Of a stretch of 24,455 nucleotides of DNA, positions 7,918-16,536 are shown piece after piece; positions within the stretch are counted from its first letter, which is position 1; the number at the start of each line of letters is the position of its first letter. The position numbers and the translations under genes are program-made. The notes below the pieces were generated by a model. It ran no database searches. It was not told where the DNA came from and was given only the letters and a program-made list of their open reading frames with translations. The stretch spans positions 1 through 24,455 of the forward strand of contig CAZXXS010000114.1 of the NCBI GenBank assembly GCA_964644845.1, written 5' to 3'. The DNA is from Geothermovivens sp964644845 (GTDB lineage: Bacteria; Zhuqueibacterota; Zhuqueibacteria; Oleimicrobiales; Geothermoviventaceae).

Positions 7918-8801
7918 CGTTGTTCTTCCTAACACGTTCCGAAACGAATGGGCTTTCGTTACTGAGCCTGTGTTTCGGGGCTTCCTGCCTACTATCGACG
8001 ACTTGGAGCGCTTTCTTTAGCAGCCTTTCCGGAGCATTTGGAACACGCACACGTGCATGCGCCCTGTTCTCTGGAGACGGGTACCGACCGGAAATGTCCC
8101 CTTGGTGGTGGACCGTCAGCTGCGCGAGTTCTTTCATTTTTACGGTGTCGTGGACCTCGGGATCCAATTTACTGAAGTGCGGCCCTCTGTTGCTCTTAGA
8201 ATGGCGTTCATTTGCGACACAGATCACACCTGGGCCCCGGCCGGGCTCTGTAGTGAAGGGCGTGAACGAGGAGGGCTGCGCCGTGCCCTCCAAAAGATGG
8301 AAGCAGCATTCAGAGCAGGCGACGAAAGGCGTAGAAGAGCAGACGTTGGGTCCTCTCGTCGGAGCGAACAACGGCGGCAAGGATGTCAGACTACGGAAGG
8401 TTTCAGAAGGGGTGACGCGTACGGGGACGGGGGGGCGCCAGGAAAGGTGGGGAGGAGGGCGACAACGCGTCGATGTCGCCGGGCTCACAGTGTGTAAACC
8501 CAGCTGCGAACGGGGCGAGGTTGTGTAAGGACACAGCAGACTGAGGGCCGACGATTCTTTTGGATCGGTTGTGCGCGGCATTCCCGACGCCACCGCGGTG
8601 TGAAGGTGCGACGGAAAGCGAACGCAACGGGTCCGCGCGTTTTCGGACCGGTACAAGTGAGCGTGGCGGGCCTGCGCTGGACATCCGCTCACAGGCGAGC
8701 CGGCAGTAAGTGGGTTTGAGAAGCCCTGGGCAACACTGATTGACACAGGTCCTGTGGATGGTGCTGGCAGGTTTCGAATGCGGAAACGGTGTGGAACAGC
8801 G
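7918..8801. other. Gene-poor stretch, no supported gene
   Basis: About 880 bases with overlapping open frames on both strands, none with a ribosome site, recognisable domain or consistent codon use. The first ~100 bases upstream of the lipoprotein start presumably hold its promoter, but I see no convincing boxes. CCGAAAC (7939-7945) pairs with a GTTTCGG about 27 bases downstream, a possible leader structure. Nothing else can be supported. Confidence 0.5.
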
Positions 8802-8842
8802 AGAATTTCACCAAACAGTGATGCACCTTTTGGTGAAATTCT
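8802..8842. repeat. Left palindrome flanking the ATPase pseudogene
   Basis: Perfect 14-bp arms AGAATTTCACCAAA (8802-8815) and TTTGGTGAAATTCT (8829-8842) enclose a 13-base loop containing GTGATGCACC. A related sequence in reverse orientation lies at 10101-10141, beyond the other end of the ATPase gene. The shared core reads GTGATGCACC here and GGTGCATCAC there. The ATG of the ATPase is about 70 bases downstream. Confidence 0.75.
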
Positions 8843-8913
8843 GAGTGTTGGGATGCGTAAGTTGTTGCAACCTCGAGCTGTTTTCGGATTTTGATAACCT
8901 CAGGGCGAGACCA

Positions 8914-10057
8914 ATGGCAAAAGTAAGGCGACCGCGGGAAAACCCGTTCTTGTTCGGGAAAGTGGTGACGGGGAAGCACTTCGTAGACAGGAAAAGTGAG
9001 AGGCAAGAGATTGTCTCAGAAATTGAGCAACACACCAACCTGTACTCGCCACGGCGCTGCGGCAAGACTTCGCTGGTGCACCAAACCTTTCTGGAGCTGA
9101 AACGGAAACACACGAACTTCTGCGGGTTGGTAGTTGATTCCTACGCCGTGACCAGCAGGGAAAAATTCCTGAAGCTACTGGCAAGGGAGTACGGACGCTA
9201 CTCAGGCATGTCCATTGAGAAGTTGCTGCAGCACTTGCGGACGGGTCTTTCTGGCGTTGTACCTTTTCGTTAATGTTGACCCAACGGGCAACCCGCGCTT
9301 GGACATTCAATTCACGGCGGGGCACGTTTCTTTAGCGTTCGAACAGGTTATGAACTTACCTGCGGAACTTACCAAACGGGGCAAACTTGTAGCTGTGTTT
9401 TTCGACGAATTTCAGGAAATCAACATCCTGGATGGCAAAAATCTCCAGTGTGAGCTTCGTTCGGTTATCCAGCATCACGACAATGTTTCGTACATTTTCA
9501 GCGGCTCAAAGTACCATCTGTTTCAAACCATGTTCGAACAGCCAGACAGCCCACTGTACAGGGTGGGCAAGCGCATGTCGCTCGGAAAGGTCCCGGCTGA
9601 ACAGTACATTCCCTTTTTGACAAGGCACCTTCGCACGGTGCTGCCGAGATTTACCCCCGAAGAGGCTCTGAAGCTTTATCAAAAAGCTACTGGCGTTCCG
9701 TAGTACGTTCAGATGCTCGCGCACGAGGTGCTTAACCTGGCCCTTCTGAAACTGGACGCGTCGGCTGGCGAATTTCTGCGTAAAGCCGTTGAGAAAATAC
9801 TCGACAGCAAGCAAGAAGAATTCAGTTCCAGCATGGAAAGCCTGAATCCTTCGGAGCGAATGGCCGTCGAGATTCTCGTCCGTGCACGTGGGCAGTCCCT
9901 CCTTTCTAAGGAGGTACTGCAGGAGTTTGGAATTGCACCGTCCACGCTCAGCAAAGGTTTAGTTAGGCTTCAACGCAAGGGCGTCATTTTCCGAGAAGGT
10001 CGTACGTACCAATTTCAAGACATTTTTTTCGAACGGTGGTTGATGCGGACCCTGTAA
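8914..10057 (+). pseudogene. ATPase_2/AAA family ATP-binding protein, broken by a frameshift and a stop
   Basis: A P-loop ATPase of the 'archaeal ATPase' type (PF01637-like), split into three frames. The first frame (from ATG 8914) has NPFLFGKVVTGKHFVDRKSE and the Walker A SPRRCGKTSL. The reading then moves to the +1 frame near 9264-9267: losing one T from the run TTTT restores ...VVPFVNVDPTGNPRLDIQF. The second frame holds Walker B (VAVFFDEFQEI) and the sensor-like YIFSGSKYHLFQTMF. It ends at TAG 9701-9703, exactly where homologues read G-x-P-Y-Y-V-Q, and resumes in frame with YVQMLAHEV. The end is a winged-helix domain (APSTLSKGLVRLQRKGVIF). An intact product would be about 380 aa. Both lesions are single-base changes, so recent decay, base-call error or recoding are all possible. 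Confidence 0.8.
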
Positions 10058-10100
10058 GCATGCTTCGTCAGTTCAGGATGTGGTAGATTTACAAATGGTC

Positions 10101-10141
10101 AGAAATTTTACCAGATGGTGCATCACCATTCGGTGAGATTT
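10101..10141. repeat. Right palindrome flanking the ATPase pseudogene
   Basis: An imperfect palindrome: a perfect inner stem ATGGTG-CAT-CACCAT (10115-10129) with outer arms AAATTTTACC and GGTGAGATTT pairing partly. Its reverse complement aligns with the left palindrome at 8802-8842 at roughly two thirds of positions by eye, including TCACC, GTGATGCACC and the terminal ATTTCTG. The pair thus forms an inverted repeat around a ~1.3-kb unit. Confidence 0.65.
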
Positions 10142-10525
10142 GGATTCCCACTCGCTCTCAAACGTCGGCTTACGTTTTTGTTGGGCGGTCGCGACAGGTG
10201 TGCCCTTGCCCGAGCTGTGCAGGACAACGCCGACTCTTGAAGACCCGCACGCACCGAGGGTGAGCCAACAGCTGTGTCTGCTGTTGCGCCCATGTGGCGA
10301 CGGGCGCGGGCCCGTCGCCTTCGCGAGAAGGACTTCCCACTGGAATTCCGGACAGATTAAAAGGGCGGGTCTGAACCAGCCGGGGGCGACACCGACGGGT
10401 AGGGATGGGGGTGTTGTCGGCGACCAGAGCAGCTGGGTTGAGAAAGCCGAAGGCGAGGACGCCCTGGTTGGTTTCCCCCCGCAACCGCCGGGCCGTTTGC
10501 GTGCGCCCAAGACCTGGCGAAGGAA
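10142..10525. other. Gene-free stretch with one GC-rich hairpin
   Basis: About 380 bases between the right palindrome and the ahcY terminator. A perfect 10-bp hairpin GGCGACGGGC-GCGG-GCCCGTCGCC lies at 10296-10319 but has no T-run, so I do not call it a terminator. Frames here have no recognisable product. Confidence 0.5.
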
Positions 10526-10556
10526 AGCCCGGTTCGCCACGTAAGCGAACCGGGCT
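10526..10556 (-). terminator. Rho-independent terminator after ahcY
   Basis: A perfect 12-bp stem AGCCCGGTTCGC (10526-10537) with GCGAACCGGGCT (10545-10556) and a 7-base loop. On the minus strand it is followed by TTCCTT, a poor T-run. It starts about 30 bases past the ahcY stop and would end the seven-gene block. Confidence 0.7.
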
Positions 10557-10586
10557 GTGGGGCCTGTGCAATGCTTTCTCCCGTCT

Positions 10587-11858
10587 TCAGGTGCCCATTT
10601 CCCAGGAACTCAGGTACTTCTTCTGTTCCGGCGTGAGCTCGTCGATGCTGATGCCCATCGTTTCGAGCTTCAGAGTCGACACCCAATCCTCAACGTGTTT
10701 GGGCACGCGGTGCACCTTGACCTCGAGCTTTCCGGCGTTCTTGACCACCCACTCAGCAGTCAGTGCTTGCGTGGCAAAGCTCATGTCCATCACCGATGCC
10801 GGATGCCCTTCGGCCGCGGCCAGATTGATCAGCCGCCCCTCGGCCAGCAGGTAAATGCGGCGACCGTTTGGCAAGGTGAATTCGTCCACGAACTTGCGAA
10901 CCCCTTTGCGCTCGCTCACGGCCATCTTGCGCAAGCCGTCGATGTCGATCTCCACGTTGAAATGGCCGGAGTTGGCCAGAATGGCGCCGTCCTTCATTTC
11001 GAGCATGTGTTCCGGTCGGATGACGTGGTAGTTGCCTGTCAAGGTGCAAAACAAATCGCCCTCTTTGGCTGCGTCGATCATTGGCATCACGCGGTAGCCG
11101 TCCATGGCAGCTTCCAGGGCCCGGATGGGATTCACCTCAGTAACGATGACGTTCGCTCCCATGCCTTTGGCGCGCATGGCAAAGCCCTTGCCGCACCAGC
11201 CGTAGCCTGCCACCACCACCTTCTTGCCTGCCAGCAGAATGTCAGTCGCGCGGATGATGCCGTCGACGGTCGATTGGCCCGTTCCGTAGCGGTTGTCGAA
11301 CAGGTTCTTCGTCTCGGCGTCGTTTACGGCAATCACGGGAAACTTGAGCGCACCGTCGCGCTCCATCGCGCGCAGGCGAATGACGCCGGTAGTCGTCTCT
11401 TCCATGCTGCCGAGCACTTGCTCGGCAATCTCTGGATAATCCGCGTGGATGTTGGACACCAGGTCGGCCCCGTCGTCCATGGTTACCACGGGGCCGTGCT
11501 CAATGCAGCGTTTGAGGTGTGTGTAGTAGGTGTCGCGGTCTTCGCCTTTGATCGCGAAGACGGGAATGTCGTAGTACTTCGACAGGGCCGCGGCGATGTC
11601 GTCCTGCGTGGACAGCGGATTGCTTGCGCACAACACGATGTCTGCGCCACCAGCTTTGAGCGTGCGAACCAGGTTCGCTGTCTCGGCCGTCACGTGAAGA
11701 CAAGCCGACATTTTCTTGCCCGCAAGCGGTTTCTCTTTGCTAAAACGTTCCCGAATCTTGGCGAGCACCGGCATGTCCCGGTCCGCCCACTCGATGCGCC
11801 GTTTCCCTTCGTCAGCCAACCCCAGGTCTTTGACGTCAAATTCCACGGATTCCTCCAT
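10587..11858 (-). CDS. ahcY: Adenosylhomocysteinase (S-adenosylhomocysteine hydrolase)
   Basis: A 423-aa cytosolic enzyme that splits S-adenosylhomocysteine into adenosine and homocysteine using bound NAD. Diagnostic blocks run in order: SACLHVTAETANLVRTLKAGGADI (H55), VVTMDDGADLV, EETTTGVIRL, NDAETKNLFDNRYGTGQS with the catalytic Lys/Asp/Asn region, the NAD-binding GYGWCGKG (218-225), and SGHFNVEID. The length fits the shorter bacterial/archaeal form without the extra eukaryote-type insertion. I chose the ATG at 11858; longer readings run into metK. The Shine-Dalgarno is weak (GAAAGAA). It begins 35 bases after metK stops, so the two form a SAM synthesis and recycling unit, and a terminator lies at 10526-10556. 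Adenosine and homocysteine handling genes are not in the window. Confidence 0.97.
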   Translation of the reverse strand: MEESVEFDVKDLGLADEGKRRIEWADRDMPVLAKIRERFSKEKPLAGKKMSACLHVTAETANLVRTLKAGGADIVLCASNPLSTQDDIAAALSKYYDIPVFAIKGEDRDTYYTHLKRCIEHGPVVTMDDGADLVSNIHADYPEIAEQVLGSMEETTTGVIRLRAMERDGALKFPVIAVNDAETKNLFDNRYGTGQSTVDGIIRATDILLAGKKVVVAGYGWCGKGFAMRAKGMGANVIVTEVNPIRALEAAMDGYRVMPMIDAAKEGDLFCTLTGNYHVIRPEHMLEMKDGAILANSGHFNVEIDIDGLRKMAVSERKGVRKFVDEFTLPNGRRIYLLAEGRLINLAAAEGHPASVMDMSFATQALTAEWVVKNAGKLEVKVHRVPKHVEDWVSTLKLETMGISIDELTPEQKKYLSSWEMGT

Positions 11859-11893
11859 CGTTCTTTCGTTGTGCCCCGCTCCGTTTCCGGTGG

Positions 11894-13033
11894 TTACAGA
11901 CCCTTCTGCAAGTCTTTGACACGGTCCGTTTTTTCCCAGGTGAACTCCTTCAGCTCCCGACCAAAGTGTCCGTACACAGACGTCTTGCGGTAGATCGGTC
12001 GGCGGAGGTTCAAAGCTTCGATGATGCCAGCCGGAGACAGATCGAAATTCTTCAGCACCAGCTTCTCGATTTCGCCGTCCGGCATGACCCCGGTGCCGTA
12101 GGTTTCCACGTTGATCGAAACCGGCTCGGCCACGCCGATTGCGTACGCGAGCTGAATTTCGCACCGTTTGGCGAGACCGGCTGCCACAATGTTTTTGGCA
12201 ACCCAGCGGGCAGCGTAGGACGCAGAACGGTCGACTTTCGTCGGGTCCTTGCCGGAGAAGCAACCACCGCCGTTTTTAGCCACGCCGCCGTACGTGTCGA
12301 CGATGGTCTTGCGCCCGGTAAGTCCTGTGTCCCCTTGCGGGCCGCCGATCACAAAACGCCCGGTCGGGTTGATGTGGTAGACAACCTTGTCCTCGTTCAG
12401 CAGTTCCGGCGGCACGACGGGGTGAATGACCTCGCGGATGATGTCCTCGCGAATCTGCTCGTACGGCACGTCTGGCTCGTGCTGTGCGGAGACGACGATG
12501 GCCGTTACCTCCACTGGCACGTTATCCTCGTAACGAACGGTGACCTGTGTTTTGCCGTCCGGACGTAACCACGGCAGGATGTTCTTTTTGCGGGCCTCGG
12601 CGAGGCGCATCGCCAGCTTGTGCGACAACATGATCGGCATTGGCATCAGCTCGGGAGTCTCGTCCACAGCGTAACCGAACATGATGCCCTGGTCCCCAGC
12701 GCCAGCGCGATCCACGCCCAGCGCGATGTCGGGCGACTGTTGGTCGATCGTGGTCAACACGGCACACGTGAGGTAGTCGAACCCGTAGCGGGCGTCCGTG
12801 TAACCGATGTCCTTGATCACGCTCCGCACGATCTGCGGAATGTCCACGTAACAGTCGGTTGTAATCTCGCCTCCAACCAGGGCGAGGCCCGTGGTAACAA
12901 ATGTTTCGCAAGCGACGCGGCCGTGCGGGTCTTTCTCCATCACGGCATCCAACACGGCGTCGGAAATCTGGTCGGCAACTTTGTCGGGGTGACCTTCGGT
13001 CACTGACTCAGACGTGAACAGCATGGATCTCAT
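11894..13033 (-). CDS. metK: S-adenosylmethionine synthetase
   Basis: A 379-aa enzyme that makes S-adenosylmethionine from methionine and ATP. The family marks are clear: FTSESVTEGHPDKVADQISD with the catalytic His15 and Lys18, DRAGAGDQGIMFGYA, the IGGPQGDTGLTGRKTIVDTYGG block, and a glycine-rich loop GGGCFSGKDPTKVDRSASY. In that loop Cys stands where most relatives have Ala, a mild variation. The ATG is preceded by GAGGAG at good spacing. It lies 93 bases after the isomerase gene and 35 bases before ahcY on the same strand. I looked for a SAM-I type riboswitch in the short upstream gap and saw none. A short hairpin CCCCG-GTGT-CGGGG (13110-13123) in the gap could attenuate read-through from the PTS genes. 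Confidence 0.97.
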   Translation of the reverse strand: MRSMLFTSESVTEGHPDKVADQISDAVLDAVMEKDPHGRVACETFVTTGLALVGGEITTDCYVDIPQIVRSVIKDIGYTDARYGFDYLTCAVLTTIDQQSPDIALGVDRAGAGDQGIMFGYAVDETPELMPMPIMLSHKLAMRLAEARKKNILPWLRPDGKTQVTVRYEDNVPVEVTAIVVSAQHEPDVPYEQIREDIIREVIHPVVPPELLNEDKVVYHINPTGRFVIGGPQGDTGLTGRKTIVDTYGGVAKNGGGCFSGKDPTKVDRSASYAARWVAKNIVAAGLAKRCEIQLAYAIGVAEPVSINVETYGTGVMPDGEIEKLVLKNFDLSPAGIIEALNLRRPIYRKTSVYGHFGRELKEFTWEKTDRVKDLQKGL

Positions 13034-13126
13034 TTGACGCTTCTCCTCAAATTTGTGGGGTAAAATGTGCTCTCGTTTGCGTAGAACGCACGGCTGTGCA
13101 AGAAACGTGCCCCGGTGTCGGGGGCG

Positions 13127-14182
13127 TTACGCTGCGGACTCCCTCAGGCGCTTTTTAAGAAGGTCGATGTTCTCGATCGGCGTGGGATCGACTTTGTTGA
13201 GAATGGCCAGGTAGTAGGAAACGAAGTCACCGAGTACGATGAGTGAAAACATGCGAGCGAGCAAAGACGTGCCGGTGCTTTCGATGTCCAGAACCCGCTG
13301 GCCCTGGCCAGCGAGAATCTCCGAAGTGATGGTCATCCTGAGTTGCACGCGTTTGTTGTCGAACCTGTCGCGGAGATTGATCACCTGGATGCGACTTTGC
13401 AAATCCCGGTTCTGACCCCACCCGACGATTTCGTTGTGGTTCAGCTCGGGAAACGTGTTTGCCCAGGCCAGCATCTTGCTGTTTTCCGAGAACTGACCCT
13501 TCCAGCGCATGGCTACAGCTTCCATCGGAACAACGGAGGCGTAGATCAAAGGCAATTTACCCAGCAGCTGCTCCGCAAGACGAATGGCCTCGTTGTCGGT
13601 GGCATTTGGGCGGTAGCGCTCGATCAGTCCCTCAACCAGGCCAAGCGTTTCTTCGATGTCGGTGGAAATGTCGGGGATCAGACCCAGACGTTGGAGGGCA
13701 ACGAGCATTGTGAACGTGAGGTAGCCCAGTGCTGTGCGAGGAGGGTAGCCGGGAGGGATACTCATCACGGGGAAGCCCCGGGACGAAGCGTCGCGGCCGA
13801 GGGTGCCACCCGAAGTGATGGCCACGATCTGGGCTCCCTTTTCCACAGCCTGGTTGTAAGCGGAAAGGGTTTCCTCGGTCTCTCCGGAGTAGCTCGACGC
13901 GAACACGAGCGTGTGGGGACCCACGTAGGCTGGCAGGTCGTAGTAGCGAACGACCTGCAAGGGCGCCGGCAGCAAGTTGTAGGTGAAGCAGCGGACAATG
14001 TCGCCGCCAATGGCGGATCCTCCCATCCCGGCCACGACCACGTGGCGAATGTCGGCTCTTGGCGGTGGTAATTCGGCTTCCTCAGCACGACGCAGGGCAT
14101 CGCGAATTTGCTCAGCAAAACCCGTCAGTTTACTCAGCATGTCCGACCGGTCGTAAGCCGCGATGGACTCCTTCAAACTCAT
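13127..14182 (-). CDS. Bifunctional phosphoglucose/phosphomannose isomerase
   Basis: A 351-aa member of the SIS-domain family (TIGR02128 type) that interconverts glucose-6-phosphate or mannose-6-phosphate with fructose-6-phosphate. The first SIS domain shows VVVAGMGGSAIGGDI and the phosphosugar-binding SSYSGETEETLSAY. Then come the diagnostic PPRTALGYL and the second-domain block ENSKMLAWANTFPELNHNEIVGW, whose Glu and His residues belong to the active site. The ATG follows AGGAGG closely (four-base spacer). It lies 95 bases after enzyme I and 93 bases before metK. The context supports a role just after PTS uptake, when imported hexose arrives as a 6-phosphate. It is not the larger canonical Pgi. 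Confidence 0.93.
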   Translation of the reverse strand: MSLKESIAAYDRSDMLSKLTGFAEQIRDALRRAEEAELPPPRADIRHVVVAGMGGSAIGGDIVRCFTYNLLPAPLQVVRYYDLPAYVGPHTLVFASSYSGETEETLSAYNQAVEKGAQIVAITSGGTLGRDASSRGFPVMSIPPGYPPRTALGYLTFTMLVALQRLGLIPDISTDIEETLGLVEGLIERYRPNATDNEAIRLAEQLLGKLPLIYASVVPMEAVAMRWKGQFSENSKMLAWANTFPELNHNEIVGWGQNRDLQSRIQVINLRDRFDNKRVQLRMTITSEILAGQGQRVLDIESTGTSLLARMFSLIVLGDFVSYYLAILNKVDPTPIENIDLLKKRLRESAA

Positions 14183-14277
14183 TTTGCCTCCTGTTTTCTT
14201 GTCCCGTCGGTTGCCAGCGATCGACTGCCTACTTGCCAGCTTCCGCCCACTGCCTGCGTCCTACCGCTCTGTCCCCG

Positions 14278-16032
14278 CTACACCATCAGTTCCGGAAAGC
14301 GTTTGGTCATCACTTCGCGCAGGAAATCTTCCACTTCCTCGGCTGTAGCCATTTCCATCGCCCAGCGGCTCACCTGCTCAGCCTCTTCGAAACGTACGGA
14401 TCGAATGATGTGCTTGATTTCGGGCAGCACAATCGGGCTCACTGAGAACTCGTCCAGGCCCATGCCGAGTAGCAACAGGCTCGCCAGCGGGTCGCCTGCC
14501 ATTTCGCCGCACATGCCGACCCAGATCCCGGCCCGATGGCCCAGATCGATCGTTTGCTTGATCAGCCTCAGGATGGCCGGTGCAAAGGGACGGTACAGGT
14601 GTGCGATGTGCTCATTGCCCCGATCGACCGCCAGCGCGTACTGTACCAGATCATTGGTGCCGATTGAGAGGAAGTCGCATTCGCGAGCCAACAAATCGGT
14701 GGAAAGCGCAGCCGCCGGCACCTCGATCATGACGCCGAGCTCGATTTCCGACACGTGGGGCACACGTTCGCGCGTCAGTTCTTCATCCACTTCGCGAAGA
14801 AACTTGCGGCACTGGCGAACTTCCGTCAGCGAAGAGATCATCGGCAGAAGGATCTTGACCGGGCCGTGTACGCCGGCTCTCAAAATCGCGCGCAACTGCG
14901 TTCGGAAGATGTCTGGTCGCTCAAGGCAAAAGCGTACGCCGCGCAAACCGAGGAAGGGGTTGTTCTCCTCGGGAAACTCGATGGTGGGCGGGCGTTTGTC
15001 GCCACCGATGTCCAGCGTCCGCAGAATCACCCCGTAGGGAGCCACAGCCTCAACGACGCGCCGGAATTCCTGGTAAAGCTCTTCCTCGGTGGGAAGCTGT
15101 TCTTTGGCCAGGTACAGGTACTCGGTTCGGTAGAGACCAATTCCGTGAGCCCCGCAGCGCCCCAGGTTTTCGATCTCGTCCGGAAGTTCAATGTTCGCCG
15201 AAAGCTCCACATCCTTGCCGTCCAGCGTGCGGGCGGGAAGGGTGCGCAGTTTGCGCAGAGCAGTGCCCAGGGCGGCGTAGCGCTTCTGGCGGCGCCGGAA
15301 TTCTTGCAGAGTCCTCTCGCTGGGCCGGACGACAACTTCACCGTGGAGGCCGTCGACAACGATTGTGTCGCCGGGTTGAGCAACGGCCGAAACGTAGTGC
15401 AAACCCACCACTGCTGGCACACCAAGCGCTCTGGCCATGATGGCGGCATGGGATGTCTTGCCGCCGAGGTCGGTGGCAAAACCCAGCACCTGCCCTTTCT
15501 CAAGGGAAGCTGTGTCCGAAGGGGTTAGCTCGCGGGTAACCAGAATGGCGTCTTTAGGCAAGCGCGCCAGAGCGTTGCGTCGGTCACCCTTCAGGTGCTG
15601 CAGCACCCGGCGCTTGATGTCCCGAATGTCGACAGCCCGCTGCTGAAAGACGTCGCTCTCGGCACTCAGGAGCTGTTTCTCGTGCTCCTGCATGATCTTG
15701 GCGAAGACGTGATCGGCGTTCAGCAGTTCCCGTTCGATGCCCCGCGTTGTTGCCTCAACCACGGCGGGATCCGAAAGGAGCATCTCATGAGCATCGAAAA
15801 TGCTTGCCCCTTCCTCACCAAGGGCGCTGGCTACGTGCTGCCGCAGATCCCGAATTTCCTTACGGGCCGTCTCCACGGCCTTCAGGAAGCGCCTCTTTTC
15901 CTTGTCGACCTCACTCGGCTTCAGCTTGCGGCGTTCGACAGGACCGGTTTCGTGGACGAGAAGGTAAACCGTGCCGATGGCAATCCCGGGCGAGACGGGA
16001 AGACCGCGCAGACGGACTTCGCTCCCTGACAA
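14278..16032 (-). CDS. ptsI: PTS enzyme I (phosphoenolpyruvate-protein phosphotransferase)
   Basis: Enzyme I takes phosphate from phosphoenolpyruvate and passes it to HPr. Visible are the N-terminal RLRGLPVSPGIAIG, the phosphohistidine site GGKTSHAAIMAR (His195 in this numbering, close to the E. coli site), the PEP-barrel blocks GIGLYRTEYLY, RTLDIGGDKRPP and NPFLGLRGVRFCL, and MCGEMAGD with the conserved Cys. I chose the TTG at 16032, giving 584 aa, the family's usual length. The frame stays open to an ATG at 16188, but that would add a Lys/Ser/Thr-rich tail overlapping the HPr gene by 131 bases. No good Shine-Dalgarno precedes either start, so coupling to HPr translation is plausible. The HPr stop is 25 bases upstream. 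Confidence 0.93.
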   Translation of the reverse strand: MSGSEVRLRGLPVSPGIAIGTVYLLVHETGPVERRKLKPSEVDKEKRRFLKAVETARKEIRDLRQHVASALGEEGASIFDAHEMLLSDPAVVEATTRGIERELLNADHVFAKIMQEHEKQLLSAESDVFQQRAVDIRDIKRRVLQHLKGDRRNALARLPKDAILVTRELTPSDTASLEKGQVLGFATDLGGKTSHAAIMARALGVPAVVGLHYVSAVAQPGDTIVVDGLHGEVVVRPSERTLQEFRRRQKRYAALGTALRKLRTLPARTLDGKDVELSANIELPDEIENLGRCGAHGIGLYRTEYLYLAKEQLPTEEELYQEFRRVVEAVAPYGVILRTLDIGGDKRPPTIEFPEENNPFLGLRGVRFCLERPDIFRTQLRAILRAGVHGPVKILLPMISSLTEVRQCRKFLREVDEELTRERVPHVSEIELGVMIEVPAAALSTDLLARECDFLSIGTNDLVQYALAVDRGNEHIAHLYRPFAPAILRLIKQTIDLGHRAGIWVGMCGEMAGDPLASLLLLGMGLDEFSVSPIVLPEIKHIIRSVRFEEAEQVSRWAMEMATAEEVEDFLREVMTKRFPELMV

Positions 16033-16057
16033 ATTCGAAGCTTTGCCAGCTCCAGTG

Positions 16058-16384
16058 TCAGGAAGCTGCTGTGTCTCTGCCAGCGCCGTTTTCCTGCCCG
16101 GACTCGCCTTCTTCTCCGTCGTCTTCGTAGAATTTGTCTTCGATGAGTTTTTCAAGGGCAACGATGGCTTCCTGTTCGTCTTCCCCATTTGCCCGGATGG
16201 TCAGCTTGCTTCCTTGCTCTGCAGCAAGCATCATGACCCCCATGATGCTCTTGCCGTTCACCTCCAGGCCGTCTTTGACCACCGAGATGTCGGAATTGAA
16301 TTGGGCCGCTGTCTTCACAAACAAGGCAGCAGGCCGGGCGTGCAACCCTAACCGATTTTTGATCGTGACGGTCTTTTCTACCAT
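16058..16384 (-). CDS. ptsH: Phosphocarrier protein HPr
   Basis: HPr shuttles phosphate from enzyme I to the sugar-specific PTS parts. The 108-aa product has the phosphorylation site RLGLHARPAALFVK with His15 and the regulatory GKSIMGVM with Ser46, the residue phosphorylated by HPr kinase in many phyla. It carries a tail of about 20 residues beyond the usual end, rich in Asp, Glu and Gly (EDDGEEGESGQENGAGRDTAAS). The ATG at 16384 lacks a visible Shine-Dalgarno. The gene follows IID by 152 bases; a short hairpin GAGGCG-TCA-CGCCTC (16419-16433) and a nearby T5 on the minus strand in that gap could partly terminate or process the message. Ser46 suggests catabolite control, but no kinase gene is in the window. 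Confidence 0.93.
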   Translation of the reverse strand: MVEKTVTIKNRLGLHARPAALFVKTAAQFNSDISVVKDGLEVNGKSIMGVMMLAAEQGSKLTIRANGEDEQEAIVALEKLIEDKFYEDDGEEGESGQENGAGRDTAAS

Positions 16385-16536
16385 TCGAACGGTTTGCGTT
16401 GGGGTTGAAAAACCTACGGAGGCGTCACGCCTCGAGAAAAGCGCGCTTGCGCAGGCCACATTCCGCCGTCTGCAGGGGGGCGGAGCGTGTACGGCCCTTT
16501 GCTTTGCATTTCGGATTTGCCGCGATCTTGCTGGCG

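Noticed and set aside
7901..8746. 281-codon minus-strand frame upstream of the lipoprotein gene
   Set aside because: Composition rich in Pro, Ser and Arg, no ribosome site, no motif, and an overlapping open frame on the other strand.
10296..10319. Terminator for the ATPase pseudogene
   Set aside because: The stem is perfect but there is no T-run, and it lies about 240 bases past the stop.
10557..11993. 478-codon plus-strand frame
   Set aside because: It is the mirror of ahcY, which has all family motifs on the minus strand.
13034..13126. SAM riboswitch before metK
   Set aside because: The gap is only 93 bases and lacks the multi-helix pattern of a SAM-I aptamer; only a short 5-bp hairpin is visible.
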